Positions 1 through 5,503 of a stretch of DNA of 6,581 bases are shown here, one piece after another; within the stretch, counting starts at the first letter, position 1; every line of letters starts with the position of its first letter. The DNA is from Chloroflexota bacterium. Lineage in GTDB: Bacteria; Chloroflexota; Limnocylindria; Limnocylindrales; CSP1-4. The notes under the pieces were generated by a model that saw nothing but the letters and a program-made list of their open reading frames with translations, did not search any database and was not told where the DNA came from. The stretch lies in the NCBI GenBank assembly GCA_013695505.1, contig JACDAH010000391.1, forward strand, positions 1-6,581, given 5' to 3'. Both the position numbers and the translations under genes were made by a program.

Positions 1-1285
1 GCGGCACCGCGGCGAAGGACGGGGGCCACGTCAGGCGAACCGCGGACGACGGCGGGCGAAGGGTGGCCGGGTCGGCGGGTCGATTGTTCGCGAGCACGAC
101 GTCGACCACCTCGGTGCCGGCGTGGGCCACCAGCGCCTCGACGTGGCCGGCGAGGTCCAGATCGGCGGTCTCGCCGTCCTGGGTCGCGACGTTGCAGACG
201 TAGATCCGGAGCGCGGGCGAGGCCGCGACGGCGTCGCGGATCTCGGGCAGGAGCAGGCTCGGCAGGAGGCTGGTGTAGAGGCTGCCGGGTCCGAGAACGA
301 TCAGGTCCGCGTCGGCGATGGCCGCGAGCGCGTCTTCGCACGCGGCGACATCGGCCGGACTGACCCACGCCCGCTCGATGTTGCGCGTCTTCGTGATCAG
401 CGACTGGCCCTCGAACACCTCGCCGTCGCGCGTCCGGGCGTGGAGCGTCAGGGGCGTCGCGGCCGCCGGCACGACCTGGCCGCGGACCGCGAGGACACGA
501 TTTGCCCGACGAACTCCCTCCTCGAAGTCGCCGCCCTCGAGCTGGGTCATCGCCGCCAGCAGGATGTTGCCGACCGGATGGCCGCCAAGCGGGCCGCCGG
601 CCGCTGGGGCGATGTCGGCCGGAGACCCCGCGAACCGATGCTCGAGCACTTCGCCGACCAGGTTCTCGGCGTCGGCGAGGGCCGCGAGGCATCGCCGGAT
701 GTCGCCGACCGGCGGAATCCCGAGCTCCTCGCGGAGGACGCCGGACGAGCCGCCGTCGTCGGCGACCGTCACGATCGCGGTGAGATTGCTCGTGTGCTCC
801 TTCAGGCCGCGCAGGATCGTCGACTGGCCGGTCCCGCCACCGATCACCACGACCCGCGGACCACGGGCGAGCGATTTGCGTTGGTAGATCAGCTCCACGA
901 GGCGGCCGCCGCCGCGCGACGGCAGGAACGGCGCCGTCAGGGCGCCGATCGTGCGGTAGGCGCCGATGGCCAGCAGACCCAACCCCACGACGACGACGAG
1001 CAGGCCGCGGACCGGGTACGGCAGGAACTGGAGGGTCACGGTATCGAGGAGAGAGCCGAACAGCCCGCCGGGCTCGAGATCGCGGGTCGCTTGGCGGATC
1101 ACGTGGGCCACGCCGAGGGCGAGGAGGAGAAGGCCGACGAAGGTCAGGAGGAGCCAGCGCTTGACGCCGATCCCGGGCGTCAGCCAGCGTCGGAGATTGG
1201 CCGCGGCCAGCCGATCTGCGTCGAGGCGGCGACTGGCCGGCGGACCGTTCGGGCTCGCCTGGTTTCGGCGCCCGCGTTGGGTCAC
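1..1285 (-). CDS. yvcK: Gluconeogenesis factor YvcK/MgfK (CofD-like), membrane-anchored form; 3' end outside window
   Basis: YvcK-family proteins share the CofD (2-phospho-L-lactate transferase) fold, bind UDP-sugars such as UDP-GlcNAc, and are needed for growth on gluconeogenic carbon sources and for normal cell-wall synthesis. About 428 residues are visible. The first 140 are an extension with a basic start and two hydrophobic helices (about 43-63 and 92-113) separated by a short loop. The CofD-like domain begins at VVVIGGGTGQST (145-156). TVADDGGSSGVLR (173-185), GDIRRCLAAL (194-203), GGHPVGNILLAAM, GPGSLYTSLLPSLL and the CNVATQDGET stretch follow, all family signatures. The start is GTG at 1285, overlapping the rapZ stop (GTGA). 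No stop occurs before the left edge, and the final residues, probably a few tens, are missing. The rapZ-yvcK order is widely conserved, often followed by whiA, which would lie beyond the edge. The membrane extension resembles forms known in cyanobacteria and some other phyla. Confidence 0.95.
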   Translation of the reverse strand, partial: MTQRGRRNQASPNGPPASRRLDADRLAAANLRRWLTPGIGVKRWLLLTFVGLLLLALGVAHVIRQATRDLEPGGLFGSLLDTVTLQFLPYPVRGLLVVVVGLGLLAIGAYRTIGALTAPFLPSRGGGRLVELIYQRKSLARGPRVVVIGGGTGQSTILRGLKEHTSNLTAIVTVADDGGSSGVLREELGIPPVGDIRRCLAALADAENLVGEVLEHRFAGSPADIAPAAGGPLGGHPVGNILLAAMTQLEGGDFEEGVRRANRVLAVRGQVVPAAATPLTLHARTRDGEVFEGQSLITKTRNIERAWVSPADVAACEDALAAIADADLIVLGPGSLYTSLLPSLLLPEIRDAVAASPALRIYVCNVATQDGETADLDLAGHVEALVAHAGTEVVDVVLANNRPADPATLRPPSSAVRLTWPPSFAAVP

Positions 1286-2214
1286 GCTCGGTCCAGCTCG
1301 CGGTGGAAAACCGCGACAGGCCCGAAGTCCTCGTCGCGGAGCCAGCTCGCCAGCTCCTCGGCCAGCGCGATCGAGCGGTGATAGCCACCGGTGCAGCCGA
1401 GCGCGATCGTCAGCCGCGTCTTGCCCTCCGACACGTAGGCCGGCAGGGCGAAGCCGAGGAACTCGCGCAGGTAGCGCAGGAACTCCTGGGCGACCGGCTG
1501 GCCGAGGACGAATGCGCGGACCGCCTCGGTCAGGCCCGAAAGCTGGCGGAGCTCGTCGATGTAGTACGGGTTCTGCATGAACCGGACGTCGAAGACGAGG
1601 TCGGCCTCGAGCGGCACGCCGTACTTGAGCCCGAAGCTGATCAGCTGGATCGCCAGGCGGCTCGGGTCGGCGGCCTCGCCGAGGCGCGTGAAGATCCGCT
1701 CACGCAGCTCGCGCAGCGAGAGGTCGCTCGTGTCGATCACCACGTCGGACTCGCTCCGGACCGGGTCGAGGAGGCGACGCTCGGCCGCGATCGAGCTCGC
1801 GATGCCGCGCTGGTCGGCCAGGGGGTGGCGATGGCGGGTCTCCGAGAAGCGCCGGATCAGGACCTCGTCGCGTGCCTCGAGGAAGAACACCTGGGGTCGG
1901 ATCCCGCGTCCCTCGAGCGCGCCACGCATCGCGCCGAATGCCATCGGCGCGTCGCCCGATCGGATGTCGAGGACGATGGCGACCTTGCCGAACCGCTCCC
2001 GGTCCTCGCTGACGAGCTCGGCCAGCCCGGGCAGGAGCTCGCCGGGCAGGTTGTCGACCACCGTATAGCCGAGGTCCTCGAAGAGCTTGGCCGCGGCCGT
2101 CTTGCCGCCGCCCGACAGCCCGCTCAGGAGGACGACGTGCTGGCTTTCGGCCGCCTCGATGGCGGCACCGGCCGCGTCGCCCGCGACGTCCTGGGACTCG
2201 GGCCCAGCGGTCAT
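1282..2214 (-). CDS. rapZ: RNase adapter protein / nucleotide-binding protein RapZ (YvcJ family)
   Basis: In E. coli RapZ binds glucosamine-6-phosphate and the sRNA GlmZ and directs RNase E to it, controlling GlmS. The B. subtilis homologue YvcJ is a GTP/ATP-binding protein linked to competence. The 310-residue product has Walker A GLSGGGKT at 32-39, VDNLP at 53-57, a Walker-B-like strand near VLDIRSG (81-87) and FSETRHRHPL in the N-terminal domain. In the C-terminal domain FGLKYGVP, DLVFDVRF, NPYY and GCTGGYHRS (273-281) are all present. Thr275, Gly276 and Arg280 correspond to sugar-phosphate contacts known in E. coli. Tyr217 replaces the E. coli His of NPHW, as in Gram-positive relatives. 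ATG at 2214 is chosen because it overlaps the tatC stop and gives a near-normal length; the open frame extends further back only through tatC. About 25 extra residues precede the first strand. The stop overlaps the yvcK GTG. No GlmZ-like RNA is visible, so its RNA target here is unknown. Confidence 0.96.
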   Translation of the reverse strand: MTAGPESQDVAGDAAGAAIEAAESQHVVLLSGLSGGGKTAAAKLFEDLGYTVVDNLPGELLPGLAELVSEDRERFGKVAIVLDIRSGDAPMAFGAMRGALEGRGIRPQVFFLEARDEVLIRRFSETRHRHPLADQRGIASSIAAERRLLDPVRSESDVVIDTSDLSLRELRERIFTRLGEAADPSRLAIQLISFGLKYGVPLEADLVFDVRFMQNPYYIDELRQLSGLTEAVRAFVLGQPVAQEFLRYLREFLGFALPAYVSEGKTRLTIALGCTGGYHRSIALAEELASWLRDEDFGPVAVFHRELDRA

Positions 2215-3011
2215 CAGCGGCCGCTGCGGCGGATCGCCACCACCGTCAGTTCGAACAGAATGTACATCGTGCCACCGAGAACCAGCGGGCTGATGAGGTC
2301 GCCGCCCGGGGTGGCCACCGCGGCGAAGATCGCGATGCCGAGGATCACCATCCGGCGCGATGTCGTGAGCCGTGACGAGCTCAGGATCCCGACCCGGGCG
2401 AGCGCGTACAGCACGATCGGAAATTCCATGAGCAGGCCGAACGCCAGGAACATCGTCGTCACGAAGTCGAAGTACGGCGGAGCGGCGAGATTGGCAACGA
2501 GGGTCGCGTCTGTGAACGCGAGGAGGAAGCCGATCGCGAACGGCAGGACGATCCAGGCGATGGTCACCCCGAGAGCGAAGAAGAAGAGCGCCAGCGGAAT
2601 CCATGGCCGGAGGGCCTTCCGCTCGATCGGCGTCAGGCCCGGCGAGACGAAGGCCCATAGCTGATAGAGCAGGACCGGCATCGCGAGAATGATCCCGACC
2701 ATCAGCGCGATCCGGAGCGTGATCCCGAAGGCGTCGCCCGGGCCGAAGACCTGAAGGTCGCGGCTGTCGACCGGCAACGGGCTAACCAGGAGCTCGCGGA
2801 TCTGCCTCGCGAAGGCGAACCCCACAGTCGATCCAATGACGACCGCGAGGATCGACCGGACGATCCGGTTGCGGAGCTCCGTCAGGTGATCGACGAGGGA
2901 CATCACCTCGTCGGGCTTCGCGGCGGGCGCGCCGGGGTTCTGGGGGCTGTCGGCGGGCATCCGGTCCGCCAGGACGGTCGCGGTGCCCGCGACCGCCTCG
3001 GTGTCGGCCAT
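2214..3011 (-). CDS. tatC: Sec-independent (twin-arginine) translocase subunit TatC
   Basis: TatC is the polytopic receptor that recognises twin-arginine signal peptides and recruits TatA. The 265-residue product has six membrane helices at about 50-69, 98-121, 138-167, 185-206, 220-236 and 242-260. HLTELRNR (42-49) is the conserved cytoplasmic N-terminal motif, with Glu45 and Arg47 matching signal-peptide-contact residues of the family. FVSPGLTPIERK (121-132) is the conserved first cytoplasmic loop. Glu196 within FGLLMEFPIV is the conserved buried acid of helix 4. ATPGGD (233-238) precedes the last helix. ATG at 3011 gives a 36-residue polar extension before MSLVDHL. A start at Met37 would give a more typical TatC, but the GAGG preceding it sits too close (two bases) to decide. 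The stop overlaps the rapZ ATG by one base (TGATG). The direct tatA-tatC order supports co-expression as one translocase. Confidence 0.97.
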   Translation of the reverse strand: MADTEAVAGTATVLADRMPADSPQNPGAPAAKPDEVMSLVDHLTELRNRIVRSILAVVIGSTVGFAFARQIRELLVSPLPVDSRDLQVFGPGDAFGITLRIALMVGIILAMPVLLYQLWAFVSPGLTPIERKALRPWIPLALFFFALGVTIAWIVLPFAIGFLLAFTDATLVANLAAPPYFDFVTTMFLAFGLLMEFPIVLYALARVGILSSSRLTTSRRMVILGIAIFAAVATPGGDLISPLVLGGTMYILFELTVVAIRRSGR

Positions 3012-3020
3012 CAGGTGGTG

Positions 3021-3040
3021 CCCGGCCGGGTCAGGCCGGG
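3021..3040 (-). other. GC-rich hairpin spanning the tatA stop codon and tatA-tatC gap
   Basis: Bases 3021-3027 and 3034-3040 are perfect inverted repeats (CCCGGCC / GGCCGGG), forming a 7-bp all-GC stem. The 6-base loop (3028-3033) contains the tatA TGA stop. Bases 3021-3030 are also a perfect 10-bp palindrome, and GGCCGGGT occurs twice as a direct repeat (3024-3031, 3034-3041). No T-run follows on the minus strand before tatC, so it does not look like an intrinsic terminator. It may stabilise the transcript or affect tatC translation, whose start lies 10 bases beyond. The pairing is seen directly; any role is inference, and GC-rich DNA forms such structures by chance. Confidence 0.5.
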
Positions 3041-3336
3041 TGGTTCACAGTCTCGTCGTCCGACGGCGGTGTCGGCGGCGTGACGATCGGAGCCGGCACG
3101 GTCGATGCGGTCTGGGTGGCCGTCGGCGGCTGCGGCGTCGGGGTGGGCGCGGCCGACGGCGGCAGCGGCGAGGTGTCGATCCGGGCCGCGTCCGAGATGT
3201 CGGTGGACGCCTTGCGGAACTCGCGGATGCTCTTGCCCAGCGCCGCACCGACATCCGGCAGGCGCCCAGGGCCGATGACCACCAGCGCGATGATCAGGAG
3301 GATGATCAGCTCGGGGGCACCGATGTTGAACGGCAT
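3031..3336 (-). CDS. tatA: Sec-independent (twin-arginine) translocase subunit TatA
   Basis: TatA oligomerises in the cytoplasmic membrane to form the passage for folded proteins carrying twin-arginine signals. The 101-residue product begins with a short N-terminus and one membrane helix (about 7-22). The hinge IGPGRLPDVG (21-30) and the amphipathic helix GAALGKSIREFRKA (about 30-43) are the TatA/E signature; the usual Phe before the Gly-Pro hinge is Ile here. The remaining residues (about 55-95) are low-complexity Thr/Pro/Ala, typical of a disordered TatA tail but rich in Thr-Pro pairs. ATG at 3336 is the only start giving this architecture. A weak GAGGA Shine-Dalgarno lies 12 bases upstream. 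tatC follows 19 bases downstream. TatB shares the fold, but the absence of a second tatA-like gene before tatC and the short helical region favour a TatA that works in a two-component TatA-TatC system. Confidence 0.94.
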   Translation of the reverse strand: MPFNIGAPELIILLIIALVVIGPGRLPDVGAALGKSIREFRKASTDISDAARIDTSPLPPSAAPTPTPQPPTATQTASTVPAPIVTPPTPPSDDETVNHPA

Positions 3337-3392
3337 GGCGTGGTGTGATCCTCGAAGGAATGTGTTCGTCGATTGACACGTGAGCGCGCTGG
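3337..3392 (-). promoter_or_regulatory. pyrF-tatA intergenic gap, possible internal regulatory region
   Basis: This 56-base stretch is the longest non-coding segment in the window. On the minus strand it carries GAGGA (3353-3349), a weak Shine-Dalgarno for tatA with a long 12-base spacing, and a tiny TCCT-TCG-AGGA stem. It is visibly less G+C-rich than the flanking genes. No convincing -35/-10 pair is seen in the direction of tatA. It could hold an internal promoter for tatA-tatC-rapZ-yvcK, but the sequence does not show one. Confidence 0.3.
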
Positions 3393-4277
3393 CTAGGGTA
3401 GCACGGGCAGGCGGGCGGCCCAGACGCGCGCAGCGCCTGCCAGAGCCTCCTCGAGGTCCTCGACGGCGGCCCCATCCGGGCCCGGGCGAGCGGCAGCGGC
3501 GATCCCCCGCGACACGTTGACGAGCAGCCCGCCACCCGGGCGAGATCCGGCCGGCGCCGCGATCGCGCGACCGTCGGTGAGGACCGCCGCCTCGTCCCCG
3601 CCCTGGGCGCCGACGCCGGGGACGAGGAACGCCAGACCCGGCGCCAGATCGCGGATGGCGGCCAGCTCCCGCGGTGCCGTCGCCCCGACGACGAGCCCGA
3701 CGGTGCCACCCGGTCCCCATGCCTGGACGCGGCGCGCCACCCGAGCCCAGAGCGGCTCGCTCGGCACATCGGTTGCCCGGTCCGCCGCGACGATCAGGCC
3801 CTGGAGCTCGCCGGCGCCCGGGTTCGAGGTCCGGCACAGGACGTAGGCGAAGCGATCCGGACGGGCGATCAGCGGCGCGATCGCGTCCTCGCCCAGGTAC
3901 GGACTGACGGTGATCGCGTCGGCCCCGAGGCCCTCGTACAACGCCGTCGCCTGGCGCGCCGCCGTCGACCCGATGTCTCCGCGCTTCGCGTCCATGACGA
4001 CCGGCAGGCCGGACGGCACGGCAGCCCGGATCCGTTCGAGGGCGGCGATCCCGGCCGAGCCGTAGGCCTCGAAGAAGGCGAGGTTCGGCTTGATCGCGGC
4101 GGCATGGGGCCCGCCGACGTCGAGGAGCAGCCGTGCGAAGCGCTCGACGCCGGCGAGGTCGCGGCTGAACCCGGGGGGCAGAGCCTCCGGATCCGGGTCG
4201 ATGCCCAGGCACAGGACCGTGCCCGCCGCAGCCGACCGGCTGGCGAGCCGATCGAGATACGAGACCCGATCCGTCAC
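3393..4277 (-). CDS. pyrF: Orotidine 5'-phosphate decarboxylase
   Basis: PyrF converts OMP to UMP and CO2, the last step of de novo UMP synthesis, in the cytoplasm. The 294-residue product matches the longer bacterial OMP decarboxylase class (about 270-310 residues). GIDPDP (25-30) sits at the end of the first strand. KPNLAFFEAYG (63-73) is class-typical. The catalytic block DAKRGDIGST (96-105) carries the Asp-Lys-x-x-Asp triad as Asp96, Lys98 and Asp101. CRTSNPGAGE follows mid-protein, and PGVGAQGG plus the NVSRGI stretch form the phosphate-binding end of the barrel. GTG at 4277 is chosen because it overlaps the stop of the upstream gene (GTGA) and places the first conserved strand about 20 residues in. 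No Shine-Dalgarno is seen, which fits translational coupling. The TAG stop at 3395-3393 is followed by the largest intergenic gap of the window. No other pyrimidine gene is in view. All key residues are intact. Confidence 0.96.
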   Translation of the reverse strand: MTDRVSYLDRLASRSAAAGTVLCLGIDPDPEALPPGFSRDLAGVERFARLLLDVGGPHAAAIKPNLAFFEAYGSAGIAALERIRAAVPSGLPVVMDAKRGDIGSTAARQATALYEGLGADAITVSPYLGEDAIAPLIARPDRFAYVLCRTSNPGAGELQGLIVAADRATDVPSEPLWARVARRVQAWGPGGTVGLVVGATAPRELAAIRDLAPGLAFLVPGVGAQGGDEAAVLTDGRAIAAPAGSRPGGGLLVNVSRGIAAAARPGPDGAAVEDLEEALAGAARVWAARLPVLP

Positions 4278-5503
4278 GGAGCCGTGGACGGCGACGGCGC
4301 GGCGGGGCCCGACTGCGTGCCGGGCGCGGCTGACGGGGCCGGGAGCTCTGACGGGGCAACGAACCAGCTCGGACGCGACGCGCCGTCGAGACCGGAGACC
4401 TTCGTCAGGTCCACGACCTCGGTCACGGTCCAGCGGCCTGTGGAGCTGTCCAATCTCGCCATCCGCAGGTCCACGATCGTCCCCTCGAGGTGGAGGAACG
4501 CGATCGCGTTGCCGGCCGGCGACCAGGCCGGCGAGAAGGAGTGGTTGTCGTTCGTGACCCGGAGGACTTCCTTGCCCGACGAGTCCAGGATCGCGATATC
4601 GGTCCCGAACGCATCGGTCTTGGTCGCCGCGATGAATCGCCCGTCCGGCGACCACGCCGGGGCGAGATAGCCCGGGCCGGTCATCGCCCGGGTCTTCTTC
4701 GTGGCCGGGTCGTAGCGATAGATCTGGGGCGCGCCGCGGGTCAGCTCGCGGCCATTCTTGACGTAGAGCAGGTACTTGCCATCGGGCCGCCACGCCGGGT
4801 CCTGGTGACCGAGAGACAGCGACTCCGGCACGTTGAGCGACGTCAGCTTCTTCGTCGACAGATTGAAGCTCTGGAGGACGACGTCGCTCTGGAGCGGGTT
4901 CGGACCATCGGAGATCACCGCGATCGTCTTGCCGTCCGGACTCGGAGCCGGCTGGCGGAGCCAGAAGAACCACGACCCCTGGCCCTCTGCGAAGCGGCCC
5001 GAGAGCAGTCGCTGAACGCCGCTTCCGTCGGGATGGACGCGCATCAGGTTGGGCGTCGACAGGTCGTACCAGGCCCGGCCGGAGTTGCCGTAGGCGAACT
5101 TGCCGCGGCTCTCCTGGATCCGGACGAAATAGACCCACGTTCCGTCGGTGGAGAACGACGGCATCGAATCCTCGCCGCTCTTGGTGACCTGGCGGGCATC
5201 GGTGCCGGTCTGGATCCAGATGCTGCCGGCCTTGGCGTAGACGATCGATCCGGGAAACACGGCCTCGGGTTCCGTGATGATCACGCCTGGCGGCGCGGGG
5301 GTCACCGCCGGGCCGTCGCCGGGACCGCTTCCGGGCGTGACCCGCTGGAACGGCAGCTGACCGTTCATCAAGCCGAGGGTGACGGCTCCGATGACGACCA
5401 GCGCGATCACGCCGAGCACCGGGCCGACGAATCCCGCGACGGGCCCGAAGCCATACGGATCGCGCGGGGCGCGCGTCCGGGCGGGGGCGCTGCGACGGGT
5501 CAT
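4274..5503 (-). CDS. Membrane-anchored TolB-like PD40 beta-propeller protein, function unknown
   Basis: This 409-residue protein has a short basic N-terminus, one hydrophobic membrane segment (about residues 21-46) and a Pro/Gly-rich linker (57-78). After that comes a beta-propeller built from PD40/WD40-like repeats. Recognisable blades include SMPSFSTDGTWVYF (113-126), PAPSPDGKTIAV (185-196), DPAWRPDGKYLLYV (235-248), APAWSPDGRFIAA (281-293) and SPAWSPAGNAIAF (324-336), with a possible sixth at RPSWF (377-381). The tail (384-409) is low-complexity Pro/Ala/Ser. Arginines before the helix suggest N-in topology, placing the propeller outside the membrane. TolB-type propellers usually bind proteins or peptides, and no catalytic residues are evident. 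The ATG (5503) overlaps the recJ stop, and the TGA overlaps the pyrF GTG by four bases, so it is probably translated with both neighbours. It is not TolB itself: there is no TolB N-terminal domain and no Tol-Pal neighbour. A role in envelope sensing or assembly is possible but unproven. Confidence 0.88.
   Translation of the reverse strand: MTRRSAPARTRAPRDPYGFGPVAGFVGPVLGVIALVVIGAVTLGLMNGQLPFQRVTPGSGPGDGPAVTPAPPGVIITEPEAVFPGSIVYAKAGSIWIQTGTDARQVTKSGEDSMPSFSTDGTWVYFVRIQESRGKFAYGNSGRAWYDLSTPNLMRVHPDGSGVQRLLSGRFAEGQGSWFFWLRQPAPSPDGKTIAVISDGPNPLQSDVVLQSFNLSTKKLTSLNVPESLSLGHQDPAWRPDGKYLLYVKNGRELTRGAPQIYRYDPATKKTRAMTGPGYLAPAWSPDGRFIAATKTDAFGTDIAILDSSGKEVLRVTNDNHSFSPAWSPAGNAIAFLHLEGTIVDLRMARLDSSTGRWTVTEVVDLTKVSGLDGASRPSWFVAPSELPAPSAAPGTQSGPAAPSPSTAP

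Noticed and set aside
122..1381. Long plus-strand open frame (419 codons) opposite yvcK
   Set aside because: The minus strand encodes an unmistakable YvcK with all family motifs. The plus-strand translation is Arg/Gly/Asp-rich with no recognisable domain, as expected opposite a G+C-biased gene.
2215..2226. Perfect 12-bp palindrome CAGCGGCCGCTG just before the rapZ start
   Set aside because: It lies inside the tatC coding end, has no room for a loop, and short GC palindromes are frequent in this composition; no operator is recognised.
1303..2664. Long plus-strand open frame (453 codons) opposite rapZ and tatC
   Set aside because: It crosses two well-supported minus-strand genes and shows no domain or hydrophobic organisation. 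Antisense frames stay open because codon third positions are G/C.
3011..3040. tatA-tatC hairpin as an intrinsic terminator
   Set aside because: No run of T follows the stem on the minus strand, and tatC begins immediately after, so termination there is unlikely.
3373..3399. Plus-strand TTGACA (3373-3378) suggesting an antisense promoter into pyrF
   Set aside because: At 15-17 base spacing the downstream hexamers (TAGGGT, GGGTAG) do not resemble a -10 box, and there is no plus-strand gene to serve.
5456..5503. Arg-Arg near the N-terminus of the PD40 protein as a possible twin-arginine signal
   Set aside because: TRRSA lacks the hydrophobic residues expected after the pair, and the membrane helix starts about 16 residues later with no clear cleavage site. 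A plain N-in anchor fits better.
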